Below, in pieces: positions 44,234 through 54,128 of a stretch of DNA of 64,000 nt. A program made the position numbers and the translations under genes. Source of the DNA: an uncultured Cyclobacteriaceae bacterium (GTDB taxonomy: Bacteria > Bacteroidota > Bacteroidia > Cytophagales > Cyclobacteriaceae); the NCBI GenBank assembly GCA_905479015.1, contig CAJQKV010000007.1:62001-126000 (forward strand), read 5' to 3'. Each line of letters starts with the position of its first letter. Position 1 is the stretch's first letter. Under the pieces are notes generated by a model. It worked only from the letters and a program-made list of their open reading frames with translations, did no database searches and was not told the origin of the DNA.

Positions 44234-45628
44234 ATGAGGAAAGTAGAGATTATTGAAAAACTAGAAATCACAGGTATTTCTTCCACGGGGAAAGCAGTCG
44301 GTCGAAAAGATGATTTGGTCATTTTTGTGAATCAAGGGGCTCCAGGAGATGTTATAGACGTCAAAATCGTTGGCAAAGAAAAAAAATTTCTGATTGGATC
44401 TCCTGTGTTTTTCCATGAAAAATCTCCCGATAGAACCGCCCCTTTTTGTGAACATTTCGGTGTTTGTGGTGGATGTAAATGGCAACATCTTAATTATCCA
44501 GCACAATTAAAATTCAAAGCCGAACATGTTAGGGAAAATCTCAAGAAAATAAGCAAAATGGAACTGCCAGAAGCCGAACCTATCATGGGATCAGCCGAAA
44601 CAGATCATTATCGCAATAAATTAGAGTATACCTTCTCTAATAAAAGATGGCTGACCCAGGAAGAGATTCAAACGGATGGACTCATCAATAAAAATGCTTT
44701 GGGCTTCCATATTCCAAGAATGTTTGATAAAATATTGGACATCAATCAATGTCATTTGCAGCCTAATCCATCGAATGAAATCAGATTGGCCCTCAAAAAT
44801 TTTGCAGATACTGAGGGCTTCACTTTTTACGATATCAAAAAACAACAAGGCTTGCTAAGAAATCTCATTATTCGAACGACCACTACGGAAGAGACGATGG
44901 TCATCGTCCAATTTGGAGAAGCCGATGAGGAGAAGATAAAAAAGGTCATGCAATTTCTTGCAGAGCAGTTCCCACAGTTAACTTCTTTGCTCTACTTGGT
45001 GAATTTGAAAAAAAATGAAACGATTTACGATCAAAACATCCTGACCTATGCAGGCAACGATTTTATCATCGAAAAAATGGGTGACTTGCGCTTTAAAATT
45101 GGTCCAAAGTCCTTTTTTCAAACCAACCCCAAGCAAGCCTATGAGCTTTATAAAAAAATTGACGCATTTGCCGATCTGAAGGGTAATGAGCTTGTATTTG
45201 ACCTTTATTCAGGAACCGGAACGATCGCCAACTTTCTTGCCAAAAATAGTCGTAAGGTAATAGGAATAGAATCGGTTCCTGAGGCCGTTGAAGATGCACA
45301 TTTCAACTCGAAACTTAATCAAATTGACAACACCGAATTTTATGCAGGAGACATGAAAGATATGCTCAGTGGTTCTTTTATTAAGGTACACGGACGTCCT
45401 GACCTGGTCATCACGGATCCTCCCCGAATGGGCATGCATCAAAATGTCATCAAGGCACTCAATCAATTGAAACCTGATCGCATCATTTATGTCAGCTGTA
45501 ATCCGGCCACACAGGCACGAGATATGGAGCTTATGAAGGATCATTATGAAGTGATTAAAACCCAACCGGTGGATATGTTTCCACATACCCAACACATTGA
45601 AAATATTGTATTATTAAAATCAAAATAG
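44234..45628 (+). CDS. rlmD: 23S rRNA (uracil-C5)-methyltransferase RlmD
   Basis: A 464-residue RNA methyltransferase of the RlmD/TrmA family: N-terminal TRAM domain (about 1-60), a [4Fe-4S] cluster site with cysteines in FCEHFGVCGGCKW and a fourth in INQCHLQ, and the AdoMet fold with FDLYSGTGTIANFLA. The catalytic Cys is in YVSCNPATQARD, preceded by TDPPRMGMH. It makes 5-methyluridine at position 1939 of 23S rRNA (E. coli numbering) or an equivalent site. I chose the ATG at 44234; a TTG at 44225 adds three residues. The next gene starts 2 bases after its stop. Confidence 0.93.
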   Translation: MRKVEIIEKLEITGISSTGKAVGRKDDLVIFVNQGAPGDVIDVKIVGKEKKFLIGSPVFFHEKSPDRTAPFCEHFGVCGGCKWQHLNYPAQLKFKAEHVRENLKKISKMELPEAEPIMGSAETDHYRNKLEYTFSNKRWLTQEEIQTDGLINKNALGFHIPRMFDKILDINQCHLQPNPSNEIRLALKNFADTEGFTFYDIKKQQGLLRNLIIRTTTTEETMVIVQFGEADEEKIKKVMQFLAEQFPQLTSLLYLVNLKKNETIYDQNILTYAGNDFIIEKMGDLRFKIGPKSFFQTNPKQAYELYKKIDAFADLKGNELVFDLYSGTGTIANFLAKNSRKVIGIESVPEAVEDAHFNSKLNQIDNTEFYAGDMKDMLSGSFIKVHGRPDLVITDPPRMGMHQNVIKALNQLKPDRIIYVSCNPATQARDMELMKDHYEVIKTQPVDMFPHTQHIENIVLLKSK

Positions 45629-45629
45629 T

Positions 45630-46010
45630 ATGCATAACGACCCCGAGCTCAGTCCTAAATTTTTAGGTAAAATATCCTCTGATTTTATCAAGGTATCCGA
45701 CCATTTAAAGGAAGCTAGCTATCAAATCAGAAAAAGAGATTTTTCTAAATTTCCTGTTTTTGTGATCTCTCAGGAGGCCATTCCTTTGGGTTCCCTACTC
45801 TATGAAAAAAATCAAATGGGCAATGAGTGGACCTATCATGCCTCTTTTGCTGAAGAATTTGTGGAACGTAAGCTGATCGAAAATATGAAAGATTTCATGG
45901 CGGTTTACAAAGATCCGGATGAATTCTGTTGTCTCTTCGTCTTACATCCTGATTTCACAAACTTTACATTTATTCCTTATCCTGATGATGATGATCAAAA
46001 CGTAGCATAG
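45630..46010 (+). CDS. conserved small protein downstream of rlmD
   Basis: A 126-residue soluble acidic protein that I do not recognise beyond a general resemblance to uncharacterised Bacteroidota proteins. It has a helical N-terminal third (FIKVSDHLKEASYQIRKRDF) and a beta-rich rest (PVFVISQEAIPLGSLLY, CCLFVLHPDFTNFTFIPYP), ending in an aspartate run. No signal peptide, membrane segment or catalytic motif. It starts 2 bases after the rlmD stop, so it is co-transcribed with and perhaps coupled to rRNA modification. Confidence 0.75.
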   Translation: MHNDPELSPKFLGKISSDFIKVSDHLKEASYQIRKRDFSKFPVFVISQEAIPLGSLLYEKNQMGNEWTYHASFAEEFVERKLIENMKDFMAVYKDPDEFCCLFVLHPDFTNFTFIPYPDDDDQNVA

Positions 46011-46051
46011 TCCTCAAAAAAGCTGAAAGTAAATGTGGGCCCCTCCAATTA

Positions 46052-47368
46052 TTAATTAGAATTCCCCAGGATATCAAACTCGCTGATTTTTACCAACTCA
46101 GGTAAGTTAGAAATATCATATTGATACATCACCTGTTCTCCAACTACCAAAGCCGTGGGATAACTCACGATCACATCATAAGCAAAATCAATAGGATAGG
46201 TCCCTAGAATCTTGGGCGCCGTGCGATCTGCGATGTCTACTACCTTCACTCCTGCCGTTCCATCACACACAATCAGGTGATCTCCTATCACTGCAAGTCC
46301 GTGAGGATTGTACAAAATATGTCTACCTACAACACTTAAGTTCTGTGAATCCTGAATATCTATGATCTGTAATTCATTCAAATCTGTCCAACAATTGGTT
46401 CCTCCCCTTAACGTTACATAGGCATATGCCTCGTCTGCCACCACTGGGTCACAACTCCTAAAATGCTCAATCCTATTGATATAACTTGGATTACCCGCAT
46501 CGGTTATGTCATACATCAACATTCCATTGGTAGATCCCACGTATAAAATGTCGTTCAATCTAAACAATGTTTCTGCCCAAGTCTCCGTATCTAATTTCCC
46601 CCAACGTAGGGGTTGATGACTTGAGGTCAATTCAAATAAAACCAATTCATTAAAACTGATGGTGTATAAAAATTGATCAATAGGTAAAAATCTCGTCATG
46701 GAACCGGCCGTACTTACTTGTCCTGAGCCACCATCTTCAGTTGACTTATCATCAGAATCCATCACCGCAACGCCTTCATAATACATGTCGTAGTTTTCTA
46801 CTTCCTCTTCTCTAATTTCTACCTCCCAATCCAGTACGATTCCTTGAGACATATCTATATTTTCATAACCTACACGATCGTACTCATAGGCTTCAAGCTC
46901 TTCCCAAGAGGGATAATTCCAATATTGATCAAAATAGAACACATCCTCCACCGTATAATCTTCCAAAAGAATGGGTTCATCTATATTACTGATATCTAAC
47001 ACCACTAATGCTGAGAACATATCGGCATATAAATGATCATCCACAATGGCCATATCTATGTTGCCCGCTAGTGAAATAAAGGATTTATTGATGGGGTTAG
47101 CCGGATCGGTATTATCAACGATATGAATGCCCTTATTTGGACTATTTACAAATACGTAATGACCATACGTGATGACCTTCCCTGATTGTGCATAATCCAT
47201 GGGGGGATCTATTGAAATATCCATGGTCAGCTCTTCAACCGTGGCAAAAATGGGTTTAAAATAGGCCACATCAGCCATCTCTGTTCCATTCATTAACTCG
47301 CATCCTGAAAAGATGAAGCTAAAAGCAATCATAACAATATACAATAGTGGTGCAATACGTTTCATCAT
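46052..47368 (-). CDS. LVIVD-repeat lipoprotein
   Basis: A 438-residue lipoprotein: hydrophobic leader and lipobox FIFSGC (Cys23), followed by an all-beta propeller built of LVIVD-type repeats (HIVDNTDPANPINKSFI, LVVLDISNIDEPILLEDY, QIIDIQDSQNLSVVGRHI, KVVDIADRTAPKILGTYP). LVIVD repeats are typical of envelope proteins with unknown ligands. An acidic insertion lies near residues 150-215. Likely surface or periplasmic, with a structural or binding role. Single gene; its promoter would lie in the AT-rich 47369-47561 spacer. Confidence 0.87.
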   Translation of the reverse strand: MMKRIAPLLYIVMIAFSFIFSGCELMNGTEMADVAYFKPIFATVEELTMDISIDPPMDYAQSGKVITYGHYVFVNSPNKGIHIVDNTDPANPINKSFISLAGNIDMAIVDDHLYADMFSALVVLDISNIDEPILLEDYTVEDVFYFDQYWNYPSWEELEAYEYDRVGYENIDMSQGIVLDWEVEIREEEVENYDMYYEGVAVMDSDDKSTEDGGSGQVSTAGSMTRFLPIDQFLYTISFNELVLFELTSSHQPLRWGKLDTETWAETLFRLNDILYVGSTNGMLMYDITDAGNPSYINRIEHFRSCDPVVADEAYAYVTLRGGTNCWTDLNELQIIDIQDSQNLSVVGRHILYNPHGLAVIGDHLIVCDGTAGVKVVDIADRTAPKILGTYPIDFAYDVIVSYPTALVVGEQVMYQYDISNLPELVKISEFDILGNSN

Positions 47369-47561
47369 GAAATCTATTAATTTAAATAGTTATGAATCAA
47401 TAAGTATGCCAAAATGCCTACCCAAATATTTTTATTGTAATATAAGAAGATTTATTATTAATATTTTTTAAAAAAAAAGACTTTATTCCTACTTTTTAAA
47501 ATTAACCATAAGGTCATGACATAGAATAGTTCATTCTATTATTTCCCGCATCCATCAATGT

Positions 47562-48731
47562 TTAATTCTTAATTTCCATCAAACGCTCCAACTCATGAAA
47601 AGAGATGCCAAAGGTTTCTTTAAGTGTTGTAATTTGTTCCTTAATAATAGGATCGGGGAGCTCTATTTCTTTTGTTTTCACCGCAGCAATTAAAATATTT
47701 TTGGGCGTGTGATCGGTCGCTATAAATTCAAAGACTTTTGTTTTGTAACCATAGGACTCCAATATAAGTGCTCTAATGGTATCCGTCAATATTTCTGCTT
47801 GTCGCGCTTCCATGATTCCAAATTTGGTCAACGCAGCCAAAGATCCTTGATTTTTCATGCTATTTCGGATTTGTTTGTGGCAGCAGGGTGCGGCAAGGAT
47901 GACTTTTGCATGGTCCTTAATCCCTCTTGCAATAGCGTCATCCGTTGCGATATCACAGGCATGAAGGGCCATCAGTACATCTATTTTTGGAAGGACAACC
48001 TCTTTGATCGCACCCTGCTCAAAACTTAAATGATCGAATTTTGCTTTCTCCACGATAGCATTACATTTTTCAACAAGTTCTGATCTCAATTCAATACCCA
48101 ATACCTTAGGTTTCTTTTTTAACTTATTGTGCAGATAATCATACAGTGCAAAAGTCAAATATCCTTTCCCTGCGCCCATATCTACCACATTAAAGGATTC
48201 AGGAAGATGGACTGAACTCAAGATGACTTCTATCGTTTCTATGTATTTATTGATCTGACGGTACTTGTCCTGTTTATCTTTTTTGACGACACCATCCGTT
48301 GTTGTTACTCCTAGTTGCTCCAGATAAATATTACCAATGGGATCTAAAATGCGCTTTTTTACATGATCATGAGCCACATCAACTATATGTAAAGTGGCTG
48401 GTTTACTTTTTAATTTGAATTTTCCACTCCGATAATAAAGTAAGTGCCAATCTTTTTCTAGCGTAAATAAATCAGCTTGATAAAAGTCTTCCTTGAGCAA
48501 ATTTGAAATTTGAAGGACACTTTCTTCCAAGGTGAAATTTTTGGTCACATCATTGTGCATGTTACTGGTCACCATGGATATCCGCAATTCGTCTTTGAGT
48601 TGAACGGGCTTGAGGATAACCATTTTAATCATCGTCGTTTTTACCCTTTTTTTAGAAAGGATCAGTTTAACCAGATTATTTTGGCTGAAACTATGTTTGA
48701 AATGATCAATGAATGGATGTTCTTGTGTCAT
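47562..48731 (-). CDS. METTL25-like class I methyltransferase
   Basis: A 389-residue AdoMet-dependent methyltransferase. The AdoMet loop is VVDMGAGKGYLTFALY (about 182-197), the acidic loop GIELRSELV, and the distinctive LHACDIATDDAIARG and AAPCCHKQI blocks match the Methyltransf_32/METTL25 family. The N-terminal 150 residues carry the family's substrate-recognition part. RNA or protein methylation is possible; the substrate is unknown. It is cytoplasmic. It ends the stretch downstream of the thioesterase gene (52-base gap), in the same direction. Confidence 0.85.
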   Translation of the reverse strand: MTQEHPFIDHFKHSFSQNNLVKLILSKKRVKTTMIKMVILKPVQLKDELRISMVTSNMHNDVTKNFTLEESVLQISNLLKEDFYQADLFTLEKDWHLLYYRSGKFKLKSKPATLHIVDVAHDHVKKRILDPIGNIYLEQLGVTTTDGVVKKDKQDKYRQINKYIETIEVILSSVHLPESFNVVDMGAGKGYLTFALYDYLHNKLKKKPKVLGIELRSELVEKCNAIVEKAKFDHLSFEQGAIKEVVLPKIDVLMALHACDIATDDAIARGIKDHAKVILAAPCCHKQIRNSMKNQGSLAALTKFGIMEARQAEILTDTIRALILESYGYKTKVFEFIATDHTPKNILIAAVKTKEIELPDPIIKEQITTLKETFGISFHELERLMEIKN

Positions 48732-48783
48732 AATTTTTTTTGCGATGGGCTATAAATTAGTATGTGTTGGGTAAAAACCCCTT

Positions 48784-49641
48784 CTAAGTTCTGATCAAAC
48801 CCTCCTGAGCCAATGAAGTAATTAATCTACCCGATTGATCATAAATACTCCCTCGGGTCAACCCTCGAGAATTTCCTGCCTTAGGACTGTCCATCAAATA
48901 CAGCATCCAAGAAGAACCATGAAAAGGCTCATGAAACCACATACTGTGGTCTAAACTAGCGGCATGTTTTACCCCTTTCAACCAAGAAATACCATGAGGT
49001 ATCAAAGCGGTCGAAAGCAGCATATAATCAGATAAGCAAGCCAAACTCGCCTGACGAAAAGCCAAACTCTCCGATGATATATCTTCTAATATTCTAAACC
49101 AAATACCCAATTTGGGAGGTGCCTTTATGGGATTTAAGGGATCAAATGCTTCGATGGGCCTGATTTCAATCGGCCACTTCGTTTGTGCCCAGCTTTTCAA
49201 ACGTTCTTTCAAAACACCCTCTGTCCTTTCGGCAGCTTCAGAGTTGATCTGTTTAAGATTTAACAAACCCTCGGGCCCTTTGACCGGCTCATGATCCAAT
49301 TGATGAGAGATCCCAGGCTCTTTTATTTGAAACGAAGCAGACATATTAAATATAGCTTTCCCGTGCTGAATGGCAACAATGCGTCGAGTTGAAAAACTCT
49401 TTCCTTCTCGAATGGGATCTATTTGATAAATGATCGGCGCATAGGGATCTCCTGGAAGAATGAAATACGCATGCATAGAATGTATCATCCGATCGCTCGG
49501 TACGGTTTGTGAGGCAGCATAAACAGCTTGTCCCATGACTAAGCCTCCGTAGAGTTGTGGAGCGCCTATATCAACCGTTTGACCTCGATATATATGATCA
49601 TCAAGGGCTTCTGTTTTTAACAATTCAAAATTTAATTCCAT
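48784..49641 (-). CDS. tesB: acyl-CoA thioesterase II (TesB-like)
   Basis: A 285-residue double-hotdog thioesterase of the TesB family. Hotdog 1 includes YRGQTVDIGAPQLYGGLVMGQA and SMHAYFILPGD; hotdog 2 ends with ASLDHSMWFHEPF and GLTRGSIYDQSGRLITSLAQEG, both hallmark TesB blocks. It hydrolyses medium- and long-chain acyl-CoA in the cytoplasm. I chose the ATG at 49641 (MELNFEL); a TTG one codon upstream is possible. The 240 bases upstream (49642-49881) hold a protein-like but startless frame and no clear promoter. Confidence 0.93.
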   Translation of the reverse strand: MELNFELLKTEALDDHIYRGQTVDIGAPQLYGGLVMGQAVYAASQTVPSDRMIHSMHAYFILPGDPYAPIIYQIDPIREGKSFSTRRIVAIQHGKAIFNMSASFQIKEPGISHQLDHEPVKGPEGLLNLKQINSEAAERTEGVLKERLKSWAQTKWPIEIRPIEAFDPLNPIKAPPKLGIWFRILEDISSESLAFRQASLACLSDYMLLSTALIPHGISWLKGVKHAASLDHSMWFHEPFHGSSWMLYLMDSPKAGNSRGLTRGSIYDQSGRLITSLAQEGLIRT

Positions 49642-49881
49642 CAAATAAATTTATAAAACATGAGCAAAATGATTCAAATACCAATAAGATTACACTCCTA
49701 TTTTACAAAAATAAGGTAATTTTAACCGGTGAGGTACCCATACCTCATGGCCCTTCTAATAAATCTTATATCGAATATTGAATTACAGATAAAAAAATAG
49801 TTTCCTCATGACAATCTTATTAAAAATATGACTCTAGAGAAGCAAAACTCACTATCATTTAAATTTATTGACTTTGCAACG

Positions 49882-52128
49882 TTACTTATTGACTTTCGTT
49901 TTGAATCGATCAAACTTTGATGGAACTTTTGTTTTTGGAAAATAATTATTTTGAAAATTAATATCGGCTGTTTGATCCAAAGGATCTAAAATAATTTGAG
50001 AAACCACTTTTTCTTTTATAAATACTTTACTCACATTCAATTCATTAATTCTCCATATTTCTGCCGGAATCTGCTCTATTTCACTCGTTCCATCTTCATA
50101 GATCCATTTGATAATGATCGGACTTATCAATCCTCCATCATTTCGGAAAAATAACTCATAGGCATTCTTTCCAATAAATTTTTCCATCACTGCATCTTGA
50201 TTGACTGGATGAAGATAATCATCTATCAATCCTTTCTTATCTTTAAAAACATACCAAGGCTGAGGCGTGGCTTGAAAATCTGTCAATTTTGTACCATCTA
50301 CATAAGTAGACTTATATTTACTTTGAAATTTAGAAACAGGTTCACTGAGCACATACCAACTCACGCCTTGTAGGTTGATGTCAACGTGATCTGTCGTATA
50401 GAACCAACCCCGCCAAAACCAATCAAGATCTATGGCTGAAGCATCTTCCATAGTTCTAAAAAAATCAGCTGGTTTCGGATGTTTAAAGGCCCATCTTCGA
50501 GCATATTCTTTAAAAGAATAATCAAATAATTCAGGACCCATGATCGTTTCCCTCAACAAAAACAAAGCAGCACTTGGCTTACTATATGCATTATTACCAA
50601 AAAATAAAATATTCTCAGAATTGGTCATAATGGGTCTCATGAAATCTTTTTCCCCGCTCATAAAATCTTTTATGGTTGCCGGTGTGCCTAATTGGATGGG
50701 CATCTCAGGATACCATTCCATAGAGGTTTTCGTTTCTAAAAAAGTATTCAATCCTTCATCCATCCAAGACCATTGTCTTTCATCAGAATTGATGATCATC
50801 GGAAAAAAATTATGACCCACCTCATGTATAATAACACTGATCATACTCCATTTGGTCATTGAAGAATAGTCACCCTTCTTATCGGGCCGTCCATAATTGA
50901 AGCAAATCATAGGATATTCCATCCCAATAGCTGCTGTATGGACACTGATGGCTACCGGATAAGGATACTCAATGGTCATTTCACTATAAGTCTTTAAGGT
51001 ATTGACTACGGCCTTGGTCGATTCCTGTTCCCACAACGGATTGCCTTCTTTGGGGTACAAAGACATGGCCATCGTAGTTTTTTGATCCAATTGAACTGCC
51101 TGTGCATCCCAAATGAATTTACGTGAAGATACCCAAGCAAAATCACGTACATTATCAGCCTTATAATGCCAAGTTTTGGTTTGATCGGACCTTGAACCTT
51201 CGTTCAAAACGGCCTCTTCCTCAGTAATAATTACTACAGGCGCATCAAAACTTGCCCTTGCACTTTGTAATCTTTCAAGTTGTATTGAATTTAGTACCAG
51301 CGATTCATTTTCCAATGACCCGGTTGCCGCAATTACATGGTCGGCCGGAGCCGTAATTTTTACATCGAAATTTCCAAAATTCAATGTAAACTCTCCCTGA
51401 CCTAAAAATTGCTTGTTTTGCCAACCATTAAAGTCATCAAAAACAGCCATTCTAGGATAAAATTGAGCAATCGCGTAAAGATAATTGTCATCCTTAGGAA
51501 AATATTCATAACCCGAACGCTCATCATCATCTCTCCTATTTCCAATCAAATAATTCCAATCTATTTGGAACTTCACTACCGAACCCGGTTTCAAAGGTTC
51601 AGCTAAATCTATGCGCATCATGGTTTTTACTCTGTGAAAACTGAGTCCATTTCCCTCTATGTCCTCAATAGATATGATGCGAAAGCCTCCATCAAAATCA
51701 GCATCAAAAGTTAAATGGGGTAACCGCTTGGCATCAACAGAATATCCAGCATAGAATCTTTCATTAATTTTATATTTGTCCGAATCTTTCGCTCTAATAT
51801 TCTGATCTAGCTGAATCCAAAGAAAATTCAAGGTACTGGGTGAATTATTATAATAAGTGATGATTTCATTTCCAGTAATGGATTGATCTTCATCATTGAG
51901 TATGACCGCTATCTCGTAATCGGCACGCTGCTGCCAATAAGCAGGTCCAGGTGCTCCGGCTCCTGTCCTATAACTGTTGGGTGTAGGTAGTTTCCCGTCT
52001 ATTTGTTCAAATTTTTCATCAAAAATATCCTGTCCTATAAGACCATTGATTGAAAAAAACATAGCAAAAAAGATCCAAACGAAGGTTTTTAACCAAAGTC
52101 TATTTCTTTTCAAAAAAACTAAATTCAT
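49882..52128 (-). CDS. exported M1-family metallopeptidase (748 aa)
   Basis: A 748-residue gluzincin with a signal peptide (ending GLIGQ). The zinc motif is H435-E-V-G-H439, with WMDEGLNTFLE supplying the third Glu. GMEYPMICFNYG replaces GAMEN. A long beta-rich N-terminal domain and a C-terminal domain after the catalytic part are present. It probably cleaves N-terminal residues from peptides in the periplasm. It is distinct from the shorter M1 peptidase at 20263-21897: the two share motifs but little local sequence. It is divergent from the beta-lactamase-like gene with only 45 bases between. Confidence 0.92.
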   Translation of the reverse strand: MNLVFLKRNRLWLKTFVWIFFAMFFSINGLIGQDIFDEKFEQIDGKLPTPNSYRTGAGAPGPAYWQQRADYEIAVILNDEDQSITGNEIITYYNNSPSTLNFLWIQLDQNIRAKDSDKYKINERFYAGYSVDAKRLPHLTFDADFDGGFRIISIEDIEGNGLSFHRVKTMMRIDLAEPLKPGSVVKFQIDWNYLIGNRRDDDERSGYEYFPKDDNYLYAIAQFYPRMAVFDDFNGWQNKQFLGQGEFTLNFGNFDVKITAPADHVIAATGSLENESLVLNSIQLERLQSARASFDAPVVIITEEEAVLNEGSRSDQTKTWHYKADNVRDFAWVSSRKFIWDAQAVQLDQKTTMAMSLYPKEGNPLWEQESTKAVVNTLKTYSEMTIEYPYPVAISVHTAAIGMEYPMICFNYGRPDKKGDYSSMTKWSMISVIIHEVGHNFFPMIINSDERQWSWMDEGLNTFLETKTSMEWYPEMPIQLGTPATIKDFMSGEKDFMRPIMTNSENILFFGNNAYSKPSAALFLLRETIMGPELFDYSFKEYARRWAFKHPKPADFFRTMEDASAIDLDWFWRGWFYTTDHVDINLQGVSWYVLSEPVSKFQSKYKSTYVDGTKLTDFQATPQPWYVFKDKKGLIDDYLHPVNQDAVMEKFIGKNAYELFFRNDGGLISPIIIKWIYEDGTSEIEQIPAEIWRINELNVSKVFIKEKVVSQIILDPLDQTADINFQNNYFPKTKVPSKFDRFKTKVNK

Positions 52129-52173
52129 TGTCTTTTTATTAAATTATAAAAGTAAATTTAATAAAAAAAAACC

Positions 52174-53076
52174 GTGAAATGCTATCGCTATTTATTAATA
52201 TTAATAAGTCTGTACAGCTGTAAAACAGAGCATTCAGAAGACTTAGATTCAAAAATAATAAACCTCTTGGAACAAGTTGAGGGCGACTTTGCGATTGCCT
52301 TTCAAGATCTTAATCGCAGAGAAAATGTTTTTTTACTCAATGAAAATGAGCAATTTCATGCCGCAAGTACCATGAAAGTACCGGTCATGATCGAAATGTA
52401 TCATCAAGCATCTCAAGGGCAATTTTCACTTACTGATAGTATACTCGTCAAAAATATATTTGAAAGTATTGTAGACCATTCGACCTACAAAATGAATAGC
52501 GCAGAGGATTCGGAACCCTCACTTTATACTCAGATCGGCAAACAAATGACCCTGTTTGATCTCATGCATCAAATGATTATTTCGAGTAGTAATTTGGCTA
52601 CCAACATTCTAGTTGAAGAAGTTGGTGCTAAAAATATTACCGCTTCTATGCAGCGTTTGGGGGCTTATGATACCGAAGTGCTTAGGGGCGTAGAAGATCA
52701 GAAAGCATACGATTTAGGACTGAACAATATGACTACCGCCAAAGATTTGATGACCATTCTTAAAAGTATTGCTCTGCCTTTGGGTGAAACAACTCAAGAC
52801 CAAATAGCAATGATCGATGTGCTCAAAGCACAAGAGTTTAATGATATCATTCCTCGATTTTTACCCGTCGATGTACAAGTCGCACACAAAACAGGTTCAA
52901 TCACGGGGTTACATCATGATGCAGGTATTATTTATTTACCAAATGGAGAAACTTATGTGCTTATTTTACTATCGAAAAACTTAAAAGATTTTGATCAAGG
53001 CACCTTGACATTGGCCAAAATATCAAAGCTTTTTTATGAACATGTTACCGCATTGGAAGTTTCTTCAAATAAGTGA
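52174..53076 (+). CDS. class A beta-lactamase-like serine hydrolase (lipoprotein)
   Basis: A 300-residue lipoprotein (lipobox-like LYSC, Cys16) with a class A beta-lactamase fold. Motifs: Ser65-T-M-Lys68 (SxxK), Ser138-S-Asn140 (SxN) and Lys239-T-Gly241. The omega-loop Glu is less clear; a Glu lies in LRGVEDQ. This could be a penicillin-hydrolysing enzyme or a related D-Ala carboxypeptidase/esterase; the motifs fit a beta-lactamase but do not show a resistance phenotype. The GTG start is 45 bases from the divergent M1 gene. Confidence 0.82.
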   Translation: MKCYRYLLILISLYSCKTEHSEDLDSKIINLLEQVEGDFAIAFQDLNRRENVFLLNENEQFHAASTMKVPVMIEMYHQASQGQFSLTDSILVKNIFESIVDHSTYKMNSAEDSEPSLYTQIGKQMTLFDLMHQMIISSSNLATNILVEEVGAKNITASMQRLGAYDTEVLRGVEDQKAYDLGLNNMTTAKDLMTILKSIALPLGETTQDQIAMIDVLKAQEFNDIIPRFLPVDVQVAHKTGSITGLHHDAGIIYLPNGETYVLILLSKNLKDFDQGTLTLAKISKLFYEHVTALEVSSNK

Positions 53077-53117
53077 TCACCCCTTCGATCCAATTAAGAT
53101 GATGCGTAAATATGGGC

Positions 53118-54080
53118 TCAATCCCTGAGCTGCTCAATGATCCGCATATTATTCAAAGAGTCCGAAACTGGAATTAATAAAGGTTCCAAAGTTCTGATTG
53201 CTATGGAAAAATGATCAGCTTGAAGCACATAGGTATTTACAGGTTCAAACGAGATGCGATCAATAGTACTTCCTTGCTGCAAAATAAGGGTCGCTTCTTG
53301 ATCAAGGCAATTAAAAGGATACTTGATCTCTATTTTACCTTTGGATCCAAAAACATGCACAACTTGAAAACGCTCCATTTGGGTGCCACAGGTAAAGGTA
53401 GCAGACCCTTTATTGAATTGTAGTATCCCAGAAGTCAATCGATCTGTTTTCATTTCAGGATCATATTCTGACAATCCACTCACCTTAACGGGTTCTTCTT
53501 CAAAAAGCCATCTGGCCACAGAAACACCATAACAACCTACATCCATTAGACTTCCTCCACCCATACTTTTCTGATTACGAATATTGTTTGGATCTAATTG
53601 AGCATAAGAAAAATGAATGTGTACATGAACCAACGTACCGATGGAACCGGAAGCTATGAGTGACTTCACTTTCCCCCATTGGGGATGAAATTTATACATG
53701 AATGCCTCCATCAGACGCAAATCTGGATATTTTTTCAGGGCTTCGTTCATCAACGTAGCTTCTGATAAATTCAGCCCGATGGGTTTTTCACACAGTACAT
53801 GTTTGCCTGCAGCAAGTGATTTTAGTATCCATTCGACATGTAAATGATTAGGCAAAGGAATATAGATGGCTTCAATAGCTGGATCTAAAAGCATGGCTTC
53901 ATAGCTACCATAAGCTTTTTTTATTTGAAATTGAGCAGCTATTAATTCTGCTTGTGACAAACGACGAGAGGCAATCGCATCGATACTGCAAAATTCAGCT
54001 TTGAGCATCGCAGGGATGACTTTTTTGATGGCAATTTGAGCCGTGCCTAAAATTCCCCAGGAAACTTTTTTCATCCTCAT
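53118..54080 (-). CDS. Gfo/Idh/MocA-family oxidoreductase
   Basis: A 320-residue NAD(P)-dependent oxidoreductase. The Rossmann start is WGILGTAQIAIKKVIPAM, the hallmark EKP motif is HVLCEKPIGLNL, and the C-terminal domain carries MGGGSLMDVGCYGVSVARW. Members oxidise sugars, inositols, diols or related polyols, or reduce them. It is cytoplasmic. A second ATG two codons downstream (54074) is as good a start. It is 48 bases downstream of the aldehyde dehydrogenase gene in the same direction and could be co-transcribed. Confidence 0.9.
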   Translation of the reverse strand: MRMKKVSWGILGTAQIAIKKVIPAMLKAEFCSIDAIASRRLSQAELIAAQFQIKKAYGSYEAMLLDPAIEAIYIPLPNHLHVEWILKSLAAGKHVLCEKPIGLNLSEATLMNEALKKYPDLRLMEAFMYKFHPQWGKVKSLIASGSIGTLVHVHIHFSYAQLDPNNIRNQKSMGGGSLMDVGCYGVSVARWLFEEEPVKVSGLSEYDPEMKTDRLTSGILQFNKGSATFTCGTQMERFQVVHVFGSKGKIEIKYPFNCLDQEATLILQQGSTIDRISFEPVNTYVLQADHFSIAIRTLEPLLIPVSDSLNNMRIIEQLRD

Positions 54081-54128
54081 TTAAAAAATATCAATGAATA
54101 AGATGATCGTGATTTTTCCCATTCAACT

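Noticed and set aside
49645-49781. Protein-like tail KVILTGEVPIPHGPSNKSY on the plus strand
   Set aside because: No start codon outside the opposite-strand thioesterase gene, no recognised family; a frameshifted short frame beginning MSKMIQIP could join it, but evidence is too thin.
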